From assembly GCA_003427395.1 (NCBI GenBank), contig BFEA01000281.1:225229-289228 (forward strand): a DNA stretch of 64,000 nt. The letters are read 5' to 3'. This document shows positions 1 to 10,839 of the stretch, in pieces (the first letter of the stretch is position 1; each line of letters starts with the position of its first letter). The notes under the pieces are model-generated. The model saw nothing but the letters and a program-made list of their open reading frames with translations. It made no database searches and had not been told where the DNA came from. The position numbers and the translations under genes are program-made. The stretch comes from Chara braunii. Lineage: Eukaryota > Streptophyta > Charophyceae > Charales > Characeae.

Positions 1-254
1 TTTTTTTTTAAAGAAAAATGGGCCCAGTGCCCAAGGCTGATATTGAAGTGACAATAAAGAGGCCGGGGTCCTCACAGTCTTCCCGGAAACAAAAACAAAT
101 TTCTGGGAGCCTTACCCAGATTCGCTTTTTACGAGACCCAAAGGGACCCGAGCACCAATTTATGCTAAAAAGGATGAAAAAGAAAAAGATGTCTGCCTCT
201 TCAACAATAGTAGCCGCCGGTTCTAACATGACAAACCAAGCAATAACATCCAAA
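1..254 (-). other. LINE-A 3' untranslated end with poly(A) complement
   Basis: The sequence downstream of the last coding block on the minus strand ends in nine T at 1-9, the complement of a poly(A) tail. ORFs crossing it on either strand show no family signal. Confidence 0.6.
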
Positions 255-545
255 CCTCTTTCATACTGTTCCAGGTATCTCTACCAGCGCAAGGTGAGAT
301 GAAGGAAAGGGATCAGCGAAATCTCTAGGGTCCCTGAGCGAGGCTCCTGGTCGTAGTGAGAACCAGTTTTTGAAACAGAGCTGGAAATCTCTTTTGAAGG
401 AGACTTTCGACCCCTCTCCCCCTGGCCAATTCACTTTTCCCAGATTCCTTTCCCCTGTACCCCTCAGCCAGTCCATCACAAACTCCTGAATTAATAATTG
501 AATATCCTTTTTCCTTTGCAATTTGTATAATTTGGAGCATAGCCC
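255..545 (-). pseudogene. LINE-A conserved C-terminal domain
   Basis: Open 261-521 on the minus strand. Landmarks are a basic helix, MDWLRGTGERNLGKVNW, GEGSKVSFKRDF, FKNWF and FADPFPS. The same order of landmarks is found at the 3' ends of LINE-B (11429-11710), LINE-C (59480-59690) and LINE-D (63670-63990). I recognise no known domain. Conservation in four diverged copies argues that it is a real part of the ORF2 protein. Confidence 0.75.
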
Positions 546-699
546 ATCTTAGTGAGCTCTAATTTCTGTTTGTAAGAATTGAATAATACATTCAGAAATT
601 TTTGATCCATCCAGTAATACATCTTCCCTTTTCAGGACACATCGTTTGTACCATAGGACCCAAACCACTGCTTTTCTGCCAATTTAAAAAAAAATAGAT

Positions 700-1150
700 T
701 GAAACGTCGTGAGTATGATGTCCTGTGGAAACCAATGGCCTACAAGAATGACTTTCCATCCCAAGGCCAGTCCAACCCAGTCAGCTCCCTCCAGACGCAG
801 TCCCACCTCCTCCATAATAGAACTGAGGCAGGACATTGCATAAAAATGTGTTCAATAGTTTCTCTACATCTTTTGCTGGGAAATTTCGAAACACATGACT
901 TGCATCAGGGAAGGGCTAAACCTTTTTGTTCCAGTGAGGTGCGGTCTATGATCCAATCATTAGTAGGTAGACAGCGATGGGCAATTTGCCATTGCAGCGA
1001 AGAAAATTTGGTTGGTCGCTGTCTGATTTTATTAAAAAAAATTATCTTTTTGATTGGGTTTAGATCCAGATTGAGGTATCTAGCCCATCTTTCCCAAAGA
1101 ATTGCAGAAATATCCACTCTCGGTCTTAGTAGCCTATAGGCCGCTTTTAC
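700..1150 (-). pseudogene. LINE-A zinc-finger RT-associated domain (zf-RVT type)
   Basis: The minus-strand frame reads LQWQIAHRCLPTNDWIIDRT, then CKSC, then EHIFMQC, giving a C-x2-C ... H-x4-C arrangement. This is the zf-RVT type finger found after the RT in plant LINEs, probably a nucleic-acid contact. An in-frame stop lies just before the first Cys of CKSC, where the expected residue is Trp (LPWC in LINE-C). The plus-strand ORF drawn across this block is a shadow. Confidence 0.8.
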
Positions 1151-1159
1151 TGTTAGTGT

Positions 1160-2180
1160 TTGTAATGACCTGGGTTGCCCTTTCTTGGATGTATGTCATA
1201 TCCATTCTGCTGGATCGAGGGGGAGTTCCGGGATGGGTATTTCCGGATGAAAAGCTCTCCACCCTTTGATTGATGAAATGAAGAGAACCCTAATTCTATA
1301 CAAATATGAAAAAGGGAACAGTTCAACTGGATCGGAAGTGGGTTGAATCAAGAAAAAATCCTTATTTGTTTTGCAAGTGCTCACAAAAGCCCCCTGCTGA
1401 GATTTGTGCACTACCTATCCCAATACCTGTTGCCCATTAGTTTGGACACAAACTACCCAATCCCCCTCCTTGATCTTAGGCCCTCTCTTGAGAGCTGAAA
1501 CCCAGGCTAAGGGAATGGAAAAAATTATCTGTTCCAAGCTAGTATTAAGATGATGAGCATATCGAAGGGGTTGTCTCAGCTGATCCTCCGTTTTTCAGTC
1601 CTTCCTTCCCGGATCCCATATATCCTTGATACGTGTAACCCCCTTTTTAACCCACTGGCTCCAAGGGGGAGAGGAACTATTAAAGATACAACCATTTAGG
1701 TCAGTGATCCATCTGTTACCAAAAAGTGGTTGCCGAAGGATCTCCTCGTATCTCGTAGGAAAGGGTCTATCAGGTAATGGTAAGCGTCTCCATATTTTCA
1801 ACAACTTTACCCACATATTATCTAGGACCACATCCCTTTTCGCTTCCTCCCTTTCTCCCTCTCCACTCCCCCCTGTTTTTGCCCTGGGGATAGTCCAAAA
1901 GCGATCTTCAACCCATGAAAGAGGATGTATGTCCTCACTTGAGACTGGTGCTAGTCTACGAATTTGTTCAAGTGCCATAAATTGCCATGGTAACTCATAG
2001 AATAGGATTAGTTTTTTAATCCATTGTATGGCTAGAGCTTGGTACTGCAGATTAGGGTAAAGTATCCCTAGACCTCCCCTGGCTTTGGGCTGAATCAAAT
2101 ACCGCCACGCCACTCTAGGGATTACCTTATCCTGCTCATGATTAGTTCTCCATAAAAAGGTTGTGACCTGTCTCTGTAGG
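1160..2180 (-). pseudogene. LINE-A linker between RT thumb and zinc finger
   Basis: Minus-strand coding remnants at 1595-2113 (172 codons, beginning MAWRYLIQPKARGGLGI, typical of the post-RT region where plant LINEs read PKxxGGLGI) and 1196-1411. The second piece contains FPFSYLYRIRVLF, KGW and PIPELPLDPAEWI. The same block recurs in LINE-C (60253-60498, PIPELPLHPADWIW) and in weaker form in LINE-B (near 9900, LPLDPHEW). Frame changes and stops separate the pieces. Its role is unknown. Confidence 0.75.
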
Positions 2181-2182
2181 AT

Positions 2183-3598
2183 TTAGGTATGTGTGTTACT
2201 TATGGACCACAGAGCAGATTTGTACCGTATAGATGCTAGAATTACATTATTGATTATGAGTGTTCTCCCAAATATGGAGGTCTGCCGATTCTTCCATTGA
2301 TGCATTTTATCAATTGCCGGTTTCGATACCCAACCATCATGAGTCATTGGTTTCCCTACTGCCGTGAGAGAAACTCCCAGAATACGACTTGGGGCGTCTA
2401 ATGGTAACCATCTCACTCTAGGTTGCTCTGGAGGCCTATCCCCTGTGGAGTGGATCCACCAACCTTGAGTCTTATTGCCCCAATTGACCACCATGTCAGA
2501 AACTTGTGAGAATTTATCCATTAATGATTGAATTTCCGTCATATTGTCATATGTTGCGTCCATCATTACTGTGAGATCATCAGCAAACATGAAGCAAATT
2601 GGAACAGCTTCTTCTGGAATACCCGAGATATGTAGCCGTTGTAAATTGCGATTAGCTCGGAGGTTAGCTCCTAGTGCCTCCATAATGATTAAGAAAAGGA
2701 ATGGAGTCAAGGGGTCCCCTTGCCTGACCGACCTCTGTAGCTTAATCCCTGGAGAGAGAAGCCCATTTACTTGGATTCTCGTAGTGACGTTAGTGTGAAG
2801 GATCCGAACCCATTTCCTGAAATTGGGACCAAAATTCATTTTTACTAGACACGCTTCCAAAAAACACCAGTCTACATGGTCATAAGCTTTTTCAAAATCA
2901 ATAAATATGGAAGCTGCGTTATTTTTGGATTGTCTAGACAGTTTGACCATCTCATTAATAAGAAGAATATTGTCCTGAATATGCCTACCATTAATGAACC
3001 CCATTTGTAAAGGATGAATAATATCCGCCATAATGGGAATCAAGCGATTAGCCAGAGCTTTAACTAACATTTTATACACCACCGACAACAAGGTGATTGG
3101 CCTGTAATTCCTAATATTTGTTTTATCTCCTTTTTTATGTAGGAGAGTGAGAACACCCTGTCCCACTAACTCCCCCATCATACCAGACTCCTGTATTGAA
3201 TCATAGAACTTCATCAGATCTGAGGCAAATAATGGCCACATAGTTTCCCAGAATTCTTTTGGAAAACCATCTATTCCTGGTGTCTTATCTTCATCCATTT
3301 GTAAAAGCGCCGACCATATTTCATCCAGCACTAGGGAACGGTCAAGAGACTCTCTCTGCTCCTGAGACAGTGCTTGTGTCATAGGTTGTAGGAAGTTCAT
3401 TATTGCAGTACTATCATCCCTTCTTATTTCCGGATCCATAGAGGAGGAGAAAATATTTTTATAGAAATCATAAGCAATTTTAAGACTGCCTGCAGACGAG
3501 GAGGACAAGGTAGTATCAGGCCCTCCTGGATCCCTAAAGCCTTCGATGGAAGCGCGTCGTGATCTTGATCGAGCGATTGCAAAAAAAGTAGCATCCAT
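2183..3598 (-). CDS. LINE-A reverse transcriptase domain
   Basis: Open frame of 471 codons, the best preserved coding block in the window. RT motifs appear in order: GIDGFPKEFW, NYRPITLL, GFINGRHIQDNILL, IFIDFEKAYDHVDW (motif A with the catalytic Asp), RQGDPLTPFLF (motif B), FADDLTVMMDA (motif C with the catalytic Asp pair), ILGVSL and the thumb segment FGRTLIINNVILASIRYKSALW. The polymerase copies LINE RNA at the nicked target. The first ATG is internal to a longer polyprotein and is not a biological start. All RT catalytic aspartates are present, so RT loss happened late or outside this block. Confidence 0.93.
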   Translation of the reverse strand: MDATFFAIARSRSRRASIEGFRDPGGPDTTLSSSSAGSLKIAYDFYKNIFSSSMDPEIRRDDSTAIMNFLQPMTQALSQEQRESLDRSLVLDEIWSALLQMDEDKTPGIDGFPKEFWETMWPLFASDLMKFYDSIQESGMMGELVGQGVLTLLHKKGDKTNIRNYRPITLLSVVYKMLVKALANRLIPIMADIIHPLQMGFINGRHIQDNILLINEMVKLSRQSKNNAASIFIDFEKAYDHVDWCFLEACLVKMNFGPNFRKWVRILHTNVTTRIQVNGLLSPGIKLQRSVRQGDPLTPFLFLIIMEALGANLRANRNLQRLHISGIPEEAVPICFMFADDLTVMMDATYDNMTEIQSLMDKFSQVSDMVVNWGNKTQGWWIHSTGDRPPEQPRVRWLPLDAPSRILGVSLTAVGKPMTHDGWVSKPAIDKMHQWKNRQTSIFGRTLIINNVILASIRYKSALWSISNTHT

Positions 3599-3793
3599 TT
3601 GACCCTCTGTCGCAAACTTTTTAAGTTTGCCTCTGATTATATGTCCTTGCCAACGATGTTGAGCAAAGGTTAATAATTGGTTCTTAAGATTCTGAATTTC
3701 GACTGGGTAAAATGGATTATCAGGTTGATTAGTTAGTTCATAATTAAGAATTTATTCTTGAATATTCATTTCTTGTAAATATATGTTTTTAGC

Positions 3794-4820
3794 CTAAAGT
3801 TTCGAAAATTCATTGCATTTTTTTGCGACAAAGGCGAGCCCATTATTAAACCATTCCTCATATGAGTCATGTCTATTTCTAGTGGTATGCCAAAATGCCC
3901 AAACATCTCTTATATATTGTTTAAACTGGGTTTGTGTTAACAAGGATGTATTTAACTTATAAAATTCTCTCCCCTGATCCGGTTTTTTCCTAAAAGCCAA
4001 AAGGGCTACGCACATTTTATGATCCGCCCTTGGCCATGGATTTTGGGGAAAGATTGCAGCCCATAATAGGGCTCTATCTAAATCCTCTGACATAAGAATC
4101 AAGTCTCTTCTGGATCTAGACTGCAATGGTGAGCCGCTATTACGAATACATGTAAATAAACGCTCCTGCGAAAAAATCCTTCTGTATATGTCAAATAAAT
4201 GTTCCCCTTCGCATAATGAATTTATAATTATCTCATCCACTTCAACATATGCAGGACTGGGAGAAGGAATCTTTCAACGATCCATCCACCTATCTAGGGC
4301 TGCATTGAAATCCCCTGCCATGATGACAGGAATACCATTCGGTATTTGAGTTCTGATTTCCTGAAAAAAAATTCACTCTCTCCTGGACGTCATTAGGCCT
4401 ATATACATTAATTACACAAATTACTCATAATTCTAGCATAATTAGTGCTGAAACCCATCTGCCCTGTATTTTATCCGCTGACCATTGTAAGATTTCCACC
4501 CTTGAATCCGGGGGAATCCAAATTGTCACCCCACCCGAACCACTCCGTGGGGCCGGGGAGCATAATTTAGTATGCGGCCAAGCCAAATTGTGTGCCCTCG
4601 TATGAATGTGGGATTCAGTGAGATGAGTTTCTTGGATGCAAATAAGATCTGGCCATGTACGCCCTCCTACCCCTTTCAACTGTTCTACCAGTGCTCTCCT
4701 CTTTTCCCCATCCGCTGTGGCAAGTCCATTCACATTCAGGGATCTAATATCTAAATCCGCTATCTGTGTGGCTCGGTGCCAAGCTGGATTTTTCCCATAA
4801 AATGCATGTAAGGCCTCCAT
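3794..4820 (-). pseudogene. LINE-A apurinic/apyrimidinic-type endonuclease, broken
   Basis: The N-terminal part (4425-4820) shows SLNVNGL and LICIQETHL, the metal-binding Asn and Glu motifs of the LINE APE endonuclease that nicks target DNA. The C-terminal part (3794-4240) carries SRRDLILMS and a final ADHKM, which correspond to the conserved SxxD and (S/A)DH motifs of the fold, then a linker toward the RT ending NNGLAFVAKKCNEFSKL. The two parts are in different frames, with stops and a damaged stretch at 4240-4425. LINE-B encodes a matching domain (RSINVNGLA, CVQETHL). Confidence 0.8.
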
Positions 4821-4863
4821 GGTTCCCTGAAAAAGAGATACTCATCCCACTTTTCCTTTGTAT

Positions 4864-5600
4864 TTATAGTCTATTCCAAGTTCCTTTCTCAAATTCTGAA
4901 GAAGAAAGAAAAATTCCTCTTCTTAATATTGTGCAACAGAAAAAAACTACCTCTGCCACCGACCAGACTGAGCTAGCCTTGATCTTGAGGCATTGCAATT
5001 CCAGTAAGGTTGAGTGTGAGAACCATTTGAGACCAGCCTCTTTCTGGTCCTCAAACCTGACAAAAATGTCCCTTTTGGTCATTTGTGCCTTATCCCCAAC
5101 CTCTGTCAGAGTCGCTTGAGGTCCTGGATCATAGTGTTTGGAAAGAAAATCCTGTAAATCCCTTTTGAAAGTACGGTCATTTGCAGTCTGATACTCCACA
5201 TATGTTGTCCAACCCCTCAGAGTTATTCCCCCATACTGATCCTGCCCTATTGGGGATAACCCTAATTCCCATTTCCCATTCCTCTTCCTCACCGGGACCA
5301 CCAGATTGCCCTTCACCTCAGAAATCAACGAAACCAACAAACAATCTTCGGATCTCATGATCCCAGAGGATCAGTCTTCAAAGCCCGCTATGCCTAGGAG
5401 CTTCATCGTTTCGGAGAGAGGAATATCAACTGCAATTACTTCAAGCCTGATAGGAGAAACCAAATTTCTTGTACTTTCAGAAAAAGCACATGGGAAGAGA
5501 AAATCGTCACTGTTAGACTAGGATAGCAGAGAATCAGTGGCTGTTCGAGAAGAAGGCATAGAGGACAAAGAAGGCACTGAGGAATCAGTTGAACAGGGGA
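4864..5600 (-). pseudogene. LINE-A ORF1-like region (C-terminal part)
   Basis: Open to about 5358 (164 codons from an ATG there). The same frame continues upstream to about 5600, interrupted by stops near 5371-5373 and 5520. It ends with the residues FEKGTWNRL. The plus-strand LINE-B ORF1 ends with LDKGTWEPLL and shares further blocks (KGNLVVPV against SAIFPV, GKWE, QYGG, RDIF), so both copies encode the same protein. It sits just upstream of the endonuclease, where L1-type ORF1 (an RNA-binding protein) ends. No RNA-binding motif is certain, so the ORF1 assignment rests on position and conservation. Confidence 0.6.
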
Positions 5601-5639
5601 GGGGAAAAAAAAATCAAAAGTCAGATTTTGTTCACATAG

Positions 5640-6260
5640 ATAATGAAATTGATCTTACCTCTGGTACTGCAGATGAAATCCTCGAGCAAAAGAATACTTC
5701 ATCACTTTTCTTGCCTTCCCCTTTGGACCATATGAATCGAAGACAGAAGTTCAAATCCAGACTGAATTTAGAGGTTCAACCTCTTCCAAAATTGGTAGTG
5801 CAATCTTCCCGGTTCGTTGCAAGGAAGGGAAGTGGGAAGTGAAACTCACAGAGATGGTGGACTCTCAGTATGGAGGTTTGAGTTTACATGGCATGGCGTC
5901 CTCCTGTCTTTCCCTCTCTTATCTAACAGGGGGACTGACTGGGAAACACTTTTCAAAGCAGAATCGAATAAGTTTATAGAAGAGAATCTTCCTCCAGGTG
6001 GTTGGACCATTTTCATAACAACCACGGAACCCCAGAGAATTGCATACAGGGATATCTTCCTAAGATACAGGGCAGGGGACCCCGTCAATCTGAAGTGGCT
6101 AGGGGACGACTCACTCAGAGGCATTAGGATTCAGAAGGTTAAAGCCAATCAGTGCTGGTCTGAAGATGATGTAGTAGCCCTACTCCTAAACCTTCTCAAG
6201 AAGCACTTCCTTGAAAATGGGGGAGCTCTTGACAAAGGTACATGGGAGCCTTTACTCTAA
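5640..6260 (+). pseudogene. LINE-B ORF1-like protein
   Basis: Two overlapping frames (up to about 5842, then 5817-6260) join around a frameshift near 5820. Matches to LINE-A ORF1 run through SAIFPVRCKEGKWEVKL, QYGGLSLHG, YRDIFLRY and the C-terminus LDKGTWEPLL. A coding stretch before it (from 5537) is acidic and lysine-rich. It lies about 110 bp before the endonuclease, as expected for ORF1 upstream of ORF2. The function is inferred from position. Confidence 0.6.
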
Positions 6261-6378
6261 AATAATATCTTCAGATACGAGCAGCAATACTGCTATATTA
6301 TCCTATGGGTGAGGTAAATGTAATAGATACACTTTTTAACAAGGATAAAACTTGGAAGGTGCTCAAGAGGAACGCAGA

Positions 6379-7120
6379 TCTTGATCTGAGATCTATCAAT
6401 GTAAATGGTCTGGCATTGGCCAAACAGAGTAAGAGACAAGCTATTTATGAAATGATGAAAGGGGTGGACGGTAGATCTTAGCCAGATGTCATATGTGTCC
6501 AGGAGACTCATTTGATGAACATTGGTCACCATAATTATATACAAAAGGAAATCTGGCCCCACATGGCTTATAGGGCACATGCACCTAAGGTCGGCAGTGC
6601 AGGGGTGATCATATGGCTCCCCCCATACACTAAAATAAAAGTTAAAAAGTGGGAGGCTGACCAACAGCAAGGCAGATGGGTCTACATTCTAGCTATGATA
6701 GGGTTAGAAGTGGTCAAAATTTTATGTGTATGTGGTCCTAATGAAGTTCGTGAGAGACAAAGTTTTTTTTAGGGAATACTCCCTCACCTACCGAAATGTA
6801 TCCCCATCATTATCGCAGGAGATTTCAATGTGGCACCAGACCACACCCTGGACAGATGACACATTCCCTCCCCCTGTCCCCCTTACATTGAAGCTGATGA
6901 GACCATTATCTTTAATCTATGTCTTTCAGCCAATCTTTTCGACTCATTCAAGAGACTAAATCCCCAAGCAAAAACCTATACTTGTTTTTTAAAAACAACA
7001 AGCCAGACAAAGTACAAGATCAAGAATTGAACTAATTTTGGTTTCAGATGAAATCCAAGGAGCATTACAGTTAGTATCCATCCTTCCTCATAGTCATTTT
7101 TCCTGGGTTAGACCACTGGA
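6379..7120 (+). pseudogene. LINE-B APE-type endonuclease, broken
   Basis: Begins with RSINVNGLA, then an in-frame stop, then PDVICVQETHL (catalytic Glu), GVIIWLPPYTK and QQGRWVYILAMI. These align with LINE-A LNVNGL, ICIQETHL and GGVTIWIPP. Later frames (6726-6959) carry fragments up to the SH region near 7100. At least three frame changes destroy it. Confidence 0.75.
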
Positions 7121-7743
7121 TGTGTGTCGCGGTCTTTTCCTTTACGAAAAAAACGGATCAAGGAAGAGGATACTACAGACTTAATACAGATAATCTGAAG
7201 AAAGATAGTTTTAAACAATTCCTCAAAGATGTGTGGGAATTCTGGAGAAAACAGAGACCCCTCATCCATAATGATGTACAGTGGTTTAACAATGGTCTAG
7301 CTTTCCTAGGCCGTAAATGCAATGAATATTCTAAGACCTTGGCCAAACCAGGACACATGGAGGAAGCTAATATTCACAAAAAAAATTATGATCTTCAACA
7401 AATTGAAACTGAGATTGCAGAACAAGAGCAACTTACTGTCTTGGCCAATGAAGTTCAAAAAATAGAAAACCAACTATTGAGATATATGGAATATTGTTGG
7501 CAAGAGATAAAAATAAGGGGGAAGATAAAAAAGCATAAAATGGAAGGAAGTATGGATGCCAGATTTTTTACAATAGCCAAAGCCAAATCAGGAAGAACCA
7601 CAATAGAAGCACTGACTAACCCCCTGAATTCAGAGGGACCCCTAGCTACCTTAACAACAGCTTGCACGAAGCTAGCAAGAGATTTCTTCAAAAATATTTT
7701 TACACTTAAAAATAGTGACATCCCCAAAAGTCAACACAAATAA
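7120..7743 (+). pseudogene. LINE-B endonuclease-RT linker
   Basis: Open for 207 codons. It matches the LINE-A linker (KKTDQGRGYYRLNTDNL against KPDQGREFYKLNTS, FNNGLAFLGRKCNEYSK against FNNGLAFVAKKCNEFSK), then a glutamate/lysine-rich helical stretch and DARFFTIAKAKSGRTTIEAL, the segment that leads into the RT in LINE-A (DATFFAIARSRSRR). It ends at a stop before the RT fingers. Confidence 0.75.
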
Positions 7744-7749
7744 GAGATT

Positions 7750-8794
7750 GATGATTTCCTATTGCCAATGACTATGGAAATCTCAGAAAAACAAAGAGAA
7801 GAAATGGAGAAACCCATAACCAAAGATGAAGTATGAAAAACACTGATCCTAATGGAAGAGGAAAAAACATCAGGGATTGATGGGTTACCTAAAAAATTAT
7901 AGAAAAGTATATGGGGTACTTTTTCACAGGACTTAATAGACTTTTTACGATTCAGTATGGACCACAGGGGAGATGGGAGAGATAGTGAATGAAGGAGTCC
8001 TCACCCTCATTTACAAAAAAAAAGAAAAATCAAATATAAAGAATTATCGACCCATAACTCTATTGATTGTGGTTTACAAATTAGTGGCGAAGGTCTTAAC
8101 AGACCGCCAAACTAACTTTATCTCTGATATTATCCATTCTGCACAAACAGACTATATAACAGGAATGAGCATTCAAGATAATATTCTCTTGGTAAATGAG
8201 CTGATTAAAATTTCTAGGCAATCTAAACATAATGCGACTTTTATCTTTATTGACTTTGAAAAAGCGTATGACCATGTGGATTGGACATTCCTGGATAAAT
8301 ATCTTGAAAAAATGGACTTTGGTCCCTGTTTTAGGAGATGGGTGGAGATAATGCACCAGAAGGCCACTACTAGGATAATGATAAATGAAAATGTGCCCCC
8401 CCCATTCTGTCTTAAGAGATCAGTGAGACAAGGGGATACTATGACCCCCTTCCTATTTTTCATAATCATGGAAACCTTTGCAGCTAACCTACGTAATTAC
8501 AAGGATATCAAGAGAATCCAAGTAACTTGCATACCAGAAGAGGCTATCCCTGTATGCTCCCTCTTTGCTGATGACTTATCTATCATGGTTGAAGCATCTC
8601 ATGAGAATCTGGAAGCCCTAAGGATCATGATGGATCGATTTTGTAGACTTTCTGATATGAGGATTAATTTGGGTAACAAAACCTTGGGATGGTGGATCCA
8701 TCATCAAGGAGTCAGACCCCCAGAAGTTTCAAAAATCTCATGGTTATCTAAAGAGGCACCAGTAAGAGTATTGAGAATCAATCTTTCAGCATAA
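7750..8794 (+). pseudogene. LINE-B reverse transcriptase domain, mostly open
   Basis: From 7973 to 8794 the frame is open for 273 codons with NYRPITLL, IFIDFEKAYDHVDW (motif A), RQGDTMTPFLF (motif B, with TM replacing PL) and FADDLSIMVEA (motif C). The upstream fingers (7750-7972, including SGIDGLPKKL) contain stops and a frame change. Catalytic aspartates are intact. The ORF stops within the palm/thumb region at a TAA after the motif ILGVSL of LINE-A (here VLRINLSA). Confidence 0.88.
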
Positions 8795-9955
8795 GGAAAA
8801 CCTGCAGCAAACAACAAATAGATTATACAGAATGCTTGTTCCAAATTAAATTCATGGAAAAACAAACATACATCCATTTTTGGAAGATCTCTTGTAATTA
8901 ATAATGTAGTTATAACATCGATATGGTATAAGTCAGCCATTTGGGCCCTAGACAAGACAGCGATTAAATATTTCAACAACAACTAAGATCCTTTCTATGG
9001 AGGGGAAGTCACGAGTCAAAAAATGTGATCAGTAGGGTAGCATGGTCATCAATCATACAACCCAAATCGAGTGGTGGACTTGGTATCATCGATCCCTCCC
9101 TCCAAGCAATGTCCTTGTCCATACAATGTATTAAAAGGTTGCTATTTAATCCTTTGACTCCATGAAATGTGTTAGCTTGGGAACAGATAAAAATATTAGC
9201 CCCCCCAACAGTCGAGGAAATTGGCCCGATGACATGGTTGGAAAATAGAGCCTGAACCCTACCCAGAGCTAGAGGATCGATGACAAAAGAGTGTTATCTA
9301 TCTAATAGGGAAACTGCTAGAGCAAATCTTACTAAAGACCCCTTCTGGCCCTCTCTCATTAAAACATGGAGAAAACTCCGGCTTACTGACAAGGTTCCCC
9401 CCAAAAGGTTGGAGGAAGTTTGTAGGCAACCGCTTTTCAACAACTTTTGGATCAGGGATTCACAAGGATGCACTCTTCATTGCAAGGACTCACCCTGGAA
9501 GGGTTGGATAAGGAAATGAGTAATCAGAGTAAGTGACATATGGGACATACTTACTAATGACTGGTTCTCTCACAAGAAACTCCAAGATAAATTGAAATAT
9601 TGTCATCATTCAGAGGCTGCTCTTGATAAGATATTAGAGTTAATTCCAATAAGTTGGACTATAACTCTCAAAAAATGTCCTAGAATCAAAATAAATGACT
9701 GGGTAGTTCTAAAGGAAGATCATCAAGTGATTGGCAATGTCTTCCATAAGGAAAGGAATGGAGACATACTAATCACTTTTTTTTTTATTTCAGAGTCAAT
9801 GATGAGTTAATCCTGAGTGACCCAATTGGGGCCGGAAGGGTGACAACTGAACAACGTTTTAGAATCAGGGTCCTACGAGACAAGAATTCTTGGTTTGCCT
9901 TCCGCCCAAGCACACCCATTCAATTTCTCCCATTAGATCCACATGAATGGAAATG
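8795..9955 (+). pseudogene. LINE-B thumb and post-RT linker, fragmented
   Basis: Short frames hold thumb remnants (FGRSLVINNVV near 8880-8910), a PKSSGGLGI-like stretch near 9060, and 9280-9519 with RLEEVCRQPLFNNFWIRDSQG, which matches LINE-A RYEEILRQPLFGNRWITDLNG. FRIRVLRDKN and LPLDPHEW near 9865-9945 match the LINE-A block ending PLDPAEWI. Frames are broken throughout. Confidence 0.7.
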
Positions 9956-10790
9956 GGGGTCGCAGTCAGGGTTGTCCAGCCCCGGCCCCGGGGCCCCGGC
10001 GGGGGTCCGGGGTTGGGCACCCCCAACCCCGGCTCCAGACCCCCCCCCCCACAAAAAAAAAAAAAAAAATTCAAAAAAAAATCAAAAATAAAAATAAAAA
10101 ANNNNNNNNNNNNNNNNNNNNNNNNNNNNNNNNNNNNNNNNNNNNNNNNNNNNNNNNNNNNNNNNNNNNNNNNNNNNNNNNNNNNNNNNNNNNNNNNNNN
10201 NNNNNNNNNNNNNNNNNNNNNNNNNNNNNNNNNNNNNNNNNNNNNNNNNNNNNNNNNNNNNNNNNNNNNNNNNNNNNNNNNNNNNNNNNNNNNNNNNNNN
10301 NNNNNNNNNNNNNNNNNNNNNNNNNNNNNNNNNNNNNNNNNNNNNNNNNNNNNNNNNNNNNNNNNNNNNNNNNNNNNNNNNNNNNNNNNNNNNNNNNNNN
10401 NNNNNNNNNNNNNNNNNNNNNNNNNNNNNNNNNNNNNNNNNNNNNNNNNNNNNNNNNNNNNNNNNNNNNNNNNNNNNNNNNNNNNNNNNNNNNNNNNNNN
10501 NNNNNNNNNNNNNNNNNNNNNNNNNNNNNNNNNNNNNNNNNNNNNNNNNNNNNNNNNNNNNNNNNNNNNNNNNNNNNNNNNNNNNNNNNNNNNNNNNNNN
10601 NNNNNNNNNNNNNNNNNNNNNNNNNNNNNNNNNNNNNNNNNNNNNNNNNNNNNNNNNNNNNNNNNNNNNNNNNNNNNNNNNNNNNNNNNNNNNNNNNNNN
10701 NNNNNNNNNNNNNNNNNNNNNNNNNNNNNNNNNNNNNNNNNNNNGGCTTGGGCCTCGGGGATCCCCGCGTGACAACCCTGGTCACAGTGC
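9955..10790. repeat. GC-rich insertion and assembly gap inside LINE-B
   Basis: At 9955-10060 the base composition jumps to nearly pure G/C (runs such as GGCCCCGGGGCCCC), followed by an A-rich stretch with poly(A)-like runs, then N at 10102-10744. The right side (10745-10790) is again GC-rich (GGCCTCGGGGATCCCCGCG). LINE-B coding resumes near 10830. This fits a foreign GC-rich repeat inserted in the LINE that the assembly could not resolve. ORFs across the Ns are artefacts. Confidence 0.6.
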
Positions 10791-10839
10791 AAAGGTAAGA
10801 GGAACTTCACAAGAACCCTACACACTCTCACACTAAAAT

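Larger units (their letters stand above)
1..5600 (-). mobile_element. LINE-A, L1-like non-LTR retrotransposon
   Basis: Minus-strand element read from about 5600 down to 1. In order it holds an ORF1-like region, an APE-type endonuclease, a reverse transcriptase, a long C-terminal linker, a C2HC zinc finger, a conserved C-terminal domain and a T-run at 1-9 that is the complement of a poly(A) tail. This order is that of L1-type LINEs in plants. The RT block is a single open frame of 471 codons, but the other domains are split by stops and frameshifts, so the copy is inactive. The 5' edge against LINE-B is not sharp and lies between about 5540 and 5640. The 3' tail lies at the window edge and may continue outside. 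Confidence 0.9.
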
